From assembly GCA_050084515.1 (NCBI GenBank), contig CM114273.1:2542001-2606000 (forward strand): a DNA stretch of 64,000 nucleotides, in the 5' to 3' direction. How positions within the stretch are numbered: the stretch's first letter is position 1; each line of letters starts with the position of its first letter. This DNA is from Blasia pusilla (Eukaryota; Marchantiophyta; Marchantiopsida; Blasiales). The position numbers and the translations under genes are program-made. The notes beneath the pieces are model-generated. The model searched no databases, was not told where the DNA came from, and saw only the letters and a list, made by a program, of their open reading frames with translations. Shown one piece after another: positions 58,205 through 64,000 of the stretch.

Positions 58205-59745
58205 TCACCTAAATTGAGACATCAAGAACTCTGAATTCCAATCACAGGACAGCGACCATGTAAGCTTGAAGAGGTTACGATTCTCCGAATCGAAACACCA
58301 AGCACTCCGAAATCCAATCACAGGAGAGTGTGTAAGCTGGAAGAGGTTGTGATTCCCTACACTGAAACACCCAGAACTCCGAACTCCAATCACAGGAGAT
58401 CGTGTGGCCTGGAAGCGGTTGCATTCCCAAATTTTATCGAAACACCAAGAACTCCAATCACAGGATACTCTGTCAACTGGAAGAGGTTGCAATTACGGAA
58501 ATTCGAACACAATGAACTCCGAACTCCAATAACAGGATACTCTGTAAACTGGAAGAGATTGCAATTACGGAAATTCGAACCCAAAGAACTCCGAACTCAA
58601 ATCACAGGATACTATGTAAACTGGAAGAGGTTGCAATTACGGAAATTCGAACACAAAGAACTCCGAACTCCAATCACAGGATACTCTGTAAACTGGAAGA
58701 GGTTGCAATTACGGAAATTCGAACACAAAGAACTCCGAACTCCAATCACAGGAGACTGTGTAGTCTGGAGGAGCTTGCGATTTCCTAAATTGAAACAAAA
58801 GGGACTCCGAACTCTAATTCCAGGATACTCTGTAAGACTGTTAGAGGCCAAAATTCCCTAAACTGGAACACAAAGGACTCCGAACTCCAAGCACAGGAGA
58901 CTGTGTAGACTGGAGAATGTTGCGATTCCCTAAATCGAAACACAAAGAACTCCGAACTCCAATCACAGGAGTTTGTGTAGACTGAAAGAGGTTTCGATTC
59001 CTGAATTGAAACACGAAGAACTCCTAATTCTAATTCCAGGAGACTGTGGAGACTGGAGGAGGTTGCAATTCCCTAAACTGGAACACAAAGAACTCCAAAC
59101 TCCAAGCACAGGAGACTGTAGACTGGAGGAGGTTACGATTCCCTAAATTAAAACACAAAGAACTCCAATCACAGGAGACTGTAGACCGGAGGAGGTTTCG
59201 ATTCCCTTAGTTGAAACGCAAAGAACTCTTAACTCTAACTCCAGGAGACTGTGTAGACTGGAGGCGGTTTCGACTCCCTAAATTGAACCACAAAAAGCTC
59301 CGAACTCCAATCACAGGAGTTTTTGTAAACTGGAGGAGGTTTCGATTCGCTAAATTGAACCACAAAGAACTCCAAATTCCAATCACGGGAGACTGTAGAC
59401 TGGAGAACGTTGCATTCCCTAAGTTGAAACACAAAGAACTCCGAACTCTAACTCCAGCAGACTGCATAGACTGGCGTAGCTTTCGATTCCCTAAATTGAA
59501 CCACAAAGAACTCCCAACTCCACTCACAGGAGACTGCATAGCCTGGAAGAGATAGCGATTCCCTGAACTGAAACACAAAGAACTCCGAACTCTAACTCCA
59601 GGAGACTGCATAGACTGGAGGAGCTTTCGATTCCCTAAATTGAACCACAAAGACCTCCCAACTCCACTCACAGGAGACTGGATAGCCTGGAAGAGATAGC
59701 GATTCCCTGAACTGAAACAACCAGAACTCCCAAGTCCCAACACGA
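58205..59745. repeat. 72-bp minisatellite, about 21 copies
   Basis: The unit is AACACAAAGAACTCCGAACT then CCAATCACAGGAGACTGTGT, AGACTGGAGGAGGTT and CGATTCCCTAAATTGA. Spacing is 72 bases, shown by CTGGAAGAG at 58549, 58621 and 58693. A subgroup at about 58450-58740 reads ACTGGAAGAGGTTGCAATTA then CGGAAATTCGAAC and is nearly identical between copies, so it expanded most recently. Because 72 is a multiple of three, open frames run along both strands without being genes. Confidence 0.95.
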
Positions 59746-60150
59746 AAAATTGTCTACGTTTGAAGCGGTTGAGTCCCCCCACTAAACTAAAACGCAGCGC
59801 CACTGCAAGAATCCCCCCCTTCCCACTTACAACAGAGAGCCCCGCTATCTTGGAGCGTGAATCTCAAGTCCCCTGAGTTCGCGTTGGGAACATCATCAAC
59901 CCCAAGGAAATCCACCAAAACTCGGATCGCATGGTGCCCGACTTCATTCACAGCCAGCGAAGCATGCTGTATTCCAATACCGCTCTGCAGGTAGGCGGCA
60001 CAAACGGATCAAATCAATCGGGCGTGCTGAGGCTGTTTGGGGATTCGGGGCGTCCGTTGCGATCGCCTGCGGGTGGTTTCGTGCTGCTGACGATGACTGC
60101 TGCTTTTTCTGGTCCTTACGCAACAAACAAACAATTGTTGTTCTCCATTT
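59746..60150. other. Flank of the minisatellite, no gene seen
   Basis: No domain or splice-supported frame. GGCACAAACGGATC occurs here at 59997 and also at 56053, a minor shared segment. Confidence 0.4.
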
Positions 60151-60152
60151 CT

Positions 60153-60240
60153 TACACCTGTCCCAAGAGCAAGCAAGTAAGAAAAGAAATGAAGAACCAA
60201 TGGACAGGTGTAGCGAGCTACACCTGTCCCAAGAGCAAGA
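60153..60240. repeat. Direct repeat enclosing a near-perfect palindrome
   Basis: ACACCTGTCCCAAGAGCAAG occurs at 60153 and again at 60221. The second copy forms the right arm of a palindrome: GGACAGGTGTAGC (60202-60214) pairs perfectly with GCTACACCTGTCC (60217-60229) over a GA centre. This suggests an inverted duplication of part of the repeat. Confidence 0.92.
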
Positions 60241-60304
60241 CGGTGCGGGACTGCCACACGTCATCGCTGACGAAGACGCTAGACTTTCTGCGCGCGTATG
60301 TATC

Positions 60305-63070
60305 TATATATCTACACTATTATTATAAAGGATGGATTAACATAATCCCTCCCCTCATGTCGAAGAGACTTGTCTTTGACTCATCTCTTGTTGACACGCG
60401 ATGCGTTCGAAAGAGGAAGAAGGACGGACGAAGGGAGAGGACGTAATAAGAGGCGATTACGATTTCTAATCCTAAAATCCTACATAAAAATGAGGGTTAC
60501 CTCCTCTTAAGTAAGAGTCATCTCAGATACAAATTCGGATGGGGAGAAAGTAATTAATAAACATACCTGGTGACCCGTGGATAATTAAGAAAATAAAATG
60601 AAAAGAATACCTTAAAAAATCATAATACAAATTTGTTATTAGTTATTTATTCTCCAAAAGTTATAATTCTCCCTTGAGGATAAGTGGAATGAGACAAATG
60701 TTAAAATCTACAATTGTCATGATTTAAAGTGGATATAGCTCAACAAAAGATATGGGGCTCATAGTAAGGAACCTAATAAGAATATAGAAGCTAAATTAAT
60801 GGAGAGATAAATGTTTATAGTGAAGTCAAGCTTTCTTAAATATGCTTCCAACTATTTTGGAGATTGTATTTGAGGACATGGCACTCCTCCTTCCTACTTT
60901 GTGGGCTTTCTTTTAGCCACGAAATGCTCTCTTTGACTTTATGGCCTTTCTTTTAGCCAAGTCGTGCTCTCTTTGAAAAAAAAAACCAAGAAAATATAAA
61001 AGGCAAATGCTAAAATGACATTTATGGAAAATGGTGGTGCAGGCTTATTCTCCAAAAGTTATATTGTAAATAGTTTGGTCCCTCCATTCAAAGGATTGCA
61101 TTTTGAGTTTTAACGCCATAAGATCATGACACCTCAATATTGAATGTGTTAAAATGTATTCAATTTAAATAAAAAATATTGGATTTCAATTGTTAATTTA
61201 ATCTCTTGAATAGTTTGTGTCCTCCTTTGAGCCAAGAAGTTTTTAGAGCAAAGTCAATTCATCATTTCTATTTAATTCAACTCTCAAATCTTTAATGGAC
61301 AAGAAATAAAAGGTGACATGTACTCTTTGAATTCCAAATTCCTATGAGAAATATTTGTTTAAGCACAACCAATATACAAGATTTGAATTTGCATTGGAGT
61401 AAGCAAGAAAATTTCAAAGCGGTCACATTTAAAATTTAGAGGTGAGTTAAGAGATATGGTAATGCGATTGGAATTTCAAATTTGGATTTGACACAAAAGA
61501 CTTTAGATTGGAGGCATTATAAGAAAAGATACTTATTGTAACTCACATGGAGTTATAGATTATATCATGTTAAATGATTTTTTATGATGGAAAATATAAT
61601 TTTTTGGAATGCAAGCTACATCTATATTATGATTGAAGAGTGCTTCTTCATTTTGCAAACAACTTTTCTCTTCACACATTTCCTTTTAAGGATTGCTCGT
61701 TGTCTAAGCCAATAGGATTGCTCGAATTCAATTATACACTAACTATGGGTGGGCAATTCAAAATATCTATTATTTTCAATCTTTGAAACAAGCTAGTTTT
61801 TTCTGATAAAAAATATACATGAGATTTGGGTAATGAATAATAATTTTCTAATAAATTTTTTGATGATGGAAATAAATTCTTGCCGTATAAACATGATTGA
61901 AACTTGAAGAAAATTTCCAAAATTTGCTCATGAAACTTAAGGGTAAATGTAAAGCATATGTGATAAATACTTAGCAAATATGCGTGGAGCCACAAATGGA
62001 GTTAAGCACAAAGAAATGGTAGTGTGAATAAAATTCTAGATACTAGAAATCTCACATGGAAAAAATGACTCTTACTTACGTTTCCTTTCGATCTTTTTGG
62101 ATTCACATTGACCTTCTTATACTTTTTTATTTCCTCCAATATTGTGGGTTTCAAAATTGATTATGAATTAGCAACGACATCAAAGTCCAAACCTTACGTT
62201 ACGAGCCAACTTTTTTTTGAAAATTTATTGTATCAATAATTATTCCAATAATTACATGAACGATTTCCTTGAGTCATCATCTCATGCAAAGCTAAGTTAC
62301 GGTTGTGACATATGAGTATGGAATATCCAGCAAGGTCCATTCACCCCCAATTCAGTAATTGAGTATTGAAAGGAAAAATCAAATCTTCCCTATGATGAAT
62401 TGTGGAAAAATAGCGAATTTGTAACCTCATGACACATACGTTTTCATTGGTTTGTGCGATGAAATGATCTTAAAAATAAAGAAGAAATTTGAAGTGACAA
62501 AAATACATAAGCAAAACTTGACAAACTTAAGACTTGAAAAAAGTCTCAAGGACTCCTTTCAATATTTTACAAGCTATTCCCCTCAATCCTTATCCTCTAA
62601 AAATATCATAGCCAAAAATTGTAGTAAAAGGCAAGAAACATTCATGAGAATTCTTTAGAATATAAAGATAACACCTAAAACTCAAAGCACAAGTCCAAAA
62701 GTGATCTCAACAATTGAACTGAAGATCTGAAATCGTAACTAAGAAATATTGTTCCCTATAAGTTGAAAAATGACATGAAAAATCCCACAAAAGCCCAAAT
62801 AATAATCCATCGGGATGAGTAATACCATTGGGATTATAGCCATGGAAACGTTTAGGGTTCCATGCATGTAGGACACACCAACCTTACATCCATATCCTCG
62901 TGAATCTCACCAGTCTCTATGAGATATTTCTCCTAATCCTTATCCAAATATGTGAACTAATTAATGGCTCGGATTCTCAGACTTACTTTCCACTCAGGAT
63001 TTTTTACATATACCACACGATTCCAGTGAAATAACGCACATAAGGTTGTTTACGGTGGCTCGGTGGACAC
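60305..63070. other. AT-rich intergenic DNA
   Basis: ATCTACACTATTATTATAAAG at about 60310 resembles a Helitron 5' end, but no matching 3' end was found. From about 60480 the sequence is strongly AT-rich with no coding pattern. TGGCCTTTCTTTTAGCCA(A/C) recurs near 60903 and 60942 as a small duplication. Confidence 0.45.
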
Positions 63071-63074
63071 AACA

Positions 63075-63147
63075 GCTCTCGTGGCCTAATGGATAAGGCA
63101 TCTGACTTCTAATCAGGGGATTGTGGGTTCGAGTCCCACCGAGAGTG
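63075..63147 (+). tRNA. tRNA-Arg (anticodon TCT)
   Basis: 73 bases fold as a cloverleaf. Acceptor GCTCTCG (63075-63081) pairs with CGAGAGT (63140-63146), with a G-T first pair and discriminator G. The D arm carries GGCCTAATGGATAAGGC. The anticodon loop CTTCTAA holds TCT at 63108-63110. The T arm is GTGGG-TTCGAGT-CCCAC (63123-63139). The internal promoters are the A box (within TGGCCTAATGG) and B box (GGTTCGAGTCC). TTTT follows within 5 bases as the RNA polymerase III stop. There is no intron. It reads AGA and AGG codons. The same G-T end is seen in other plant tRNA-Arg(UCU) genes. Confidence 0.96.
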
Positions 63148-63252
63148 CTTTTAGCTGTCGAGCGGATAAATGCACGAGGGGCGTGGGACTCCTTCTTCGA
63201 TCCCATATGGGTCAGTTTCAAGTCTGGAAATACTAGGTTTTCCGTATAATTA
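63148..63252. terminator. RNA polymerase III stop and short spacer
   Basis: GCTTTTAG right after the tRNA provides the T-run. The following bases show nothing further before the repeat array. Confidence 0.6.
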
Positions 63253-64000
63253 ATGGTTACGGAGTTTTACGAAAAACCCGTATGTCCCATACTTGCAGTT
63301 TTCCACTGGGTACTGCGTTTAGGAGGAACTGTTGTTCCCGTGGAGCGCGTCACGACTAAGGACGGGGAAGTCTACGGGACGCCACGGACACCCCATTGTC
63401 TTCTTCTTTGTGAGAGGCGGGTTTCGTGTGAGTCTGTCTGGCTGCGAACGGTTTTGGCTTTTGCCGGGCGTTTGAAACCGAAGTCGCTTGAGGATGTGAC
63501 TGAGGAGTGCTTTGTCAATGGAAGAAATCGTATTTCTCTTTGTGATACGCAGATTTTGAGCGGCTATGTTTGGGAATGTGTTGGTGCTTCTTCCGGGGAC
63601 TCTTATTTTCGTTCCAAACCGAAATCGCTCGACGATCTGACTGAGGAGTGCTTTGGTATGGAAGAAATTGTATTCCTCGTTGTGAGATGCGGATTTTGTG
63701 TAGCTTTGCTCAGGAGTTTGTTTGTGCTTTTGCCGGAGATCTTAGCTAGTTACACATGAAAATTTCTTAACGATCTGACGGAGGAGTGCTTTTTCATGGA
63801 AGAAATTGTATTCCTCTTTGTCAGATGCGGATTTTGTGTTGCTCTGTTCAGGAGTGTGTTTATGCCTTTGCCGGAGATCTTATTTAGTTCTACCTCAAAA
63901 TTTCTTAACGATATGACGGAGGAGTGCTTTTTATGGAAGACATTGTATTCCTCTTTGTGAGATGCAGATTTTGTGCAGCACTCTTCGAGAATCTCTTGAC
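63253..64000 (+). repeat. 138-141 bp tandem repeat running off the right edge
   Basis: GA(T/C)(G/C)TGACTGAGGAGTGCTTT or variants start at 63493, 63634, 63772 and 63910, with spacings of 141, 138 and 138. Each unit continues ATGGAAGAAAT(T/C)GTAT, TTGTGAGATGCGGATTTTGT and TTTTGCCGG. A more diverged copy precedes it. One plus-strand frame is open from 63253 to 63759 (KPKSLEDVTEECF, KPKSLDDLTEECF), then stops. The spacing is a multiple of three, so a repeat-containing protein is possible, but the later copies lose the frame. Confidence 0.75.

Noticed and set aside
59207-59803. 198-codon minus-strand frame and its plus-strand counterparts
   Set aside because: They are translations of the 72-bp minisatellite; both strands stay open because the unit length is a multiple of three.
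60310-60560. Possible second Helitron starting TCTACACTATTATTATAAAG
   Set aside because: No CTRR end with hairpin could be located downstream, so only the 5'-like motif is noted.
1-64000. CRISPR arrays, bacterial operons or phage features
   Set aside because: Spliced genes, a plant-type tRNA and plant transposons show a eukaryotic nuclear sequence; the tandem repeats have no spacer structure.

Overview
This is a window of nuclear DNA from a land plant. The evidence is a cytosolic-type tRNA-Arg(UCU) gene, GT-AG spliced genes for plastid proteins of photosynthetic eukaryotes, and plant-type Ty3/gypsy and Mutator-like (MULE) transposons. Long CT/GA and GT microsatellites, many minisatellites and moderate-length introns would fit a non-seed plant such as a bryophyte, but the species cannot be fixed from this sequence.

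Layout. 1-1.9 kb is a decayed Ty3/gypsy pol fragment (minus strand). 2.7-3.1 kb is a nested fold-back repeat. 3.2-8.4 kb holds decayed coding sequence on the minus strand, including a MULE-type transposase gene with FAR1-like zinc-binding segment, DDE core and SWIM zinc finger. 8.4-9.5 kb is an array of 220-bp repeats. 10.6-13 kb is a further broken minus-strand coding region of unknown family. 13-17.2 kb has no secure gene, but carries an LTR-like fragment and CT microsatellites. 17.2-27.6 kb is the host-gene core: two nuclear genes for chloroplast proteins placed head to head. On the minus strand is a 10-exon S1-domain RNA-binding protein resembling Arabidopsis SRRP1. On the plus strand is an 11-exon PP2C phosphatase resembling TAP38/PPH1, which dephosphorylates LHCII in state transitions. 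I rebuilt both exon by exon from splice sites and frame continuity. 27.7-28.8 kb is a minisatellite present in both orientations. 31.3-33.0 kb is an intronless PIF/Harbinger-derived gene that has lost its catalytic triad. 36-44.4 kb is a second Ty3/gypsy element (plus strand) whose pol ends in a PHD finger. It is followed by a chain of hairpins and short LTR-like repeats. 45.5 kb has a possible 170-bp Helitron. 50.5-51.3 kb is a DUF1963/YwqG-like gene with a frameshift. 51.3-60 kb is rich in minisatellites and contains one small secreted six-cysteine protein gene (56.8 kb) and a 72-bp array (58.2-59.7 kb). 60.5-63 kb is AT-rich and empty. A tRNA-Arg gene lies at 63.1 kb, and a 138-141 bp repeat array runs off the right edge.

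Most transposon coding regions here are dead in the same way: many of their premature stops are TAG where CAG is expected, or TGA where CGA is expected. This suggests loss through deamination of methylated cytosine. The items most worth a second look are the PHD-tailed gypsy pol, the hairpin chain after it, and the secreted six-cysteine protein.
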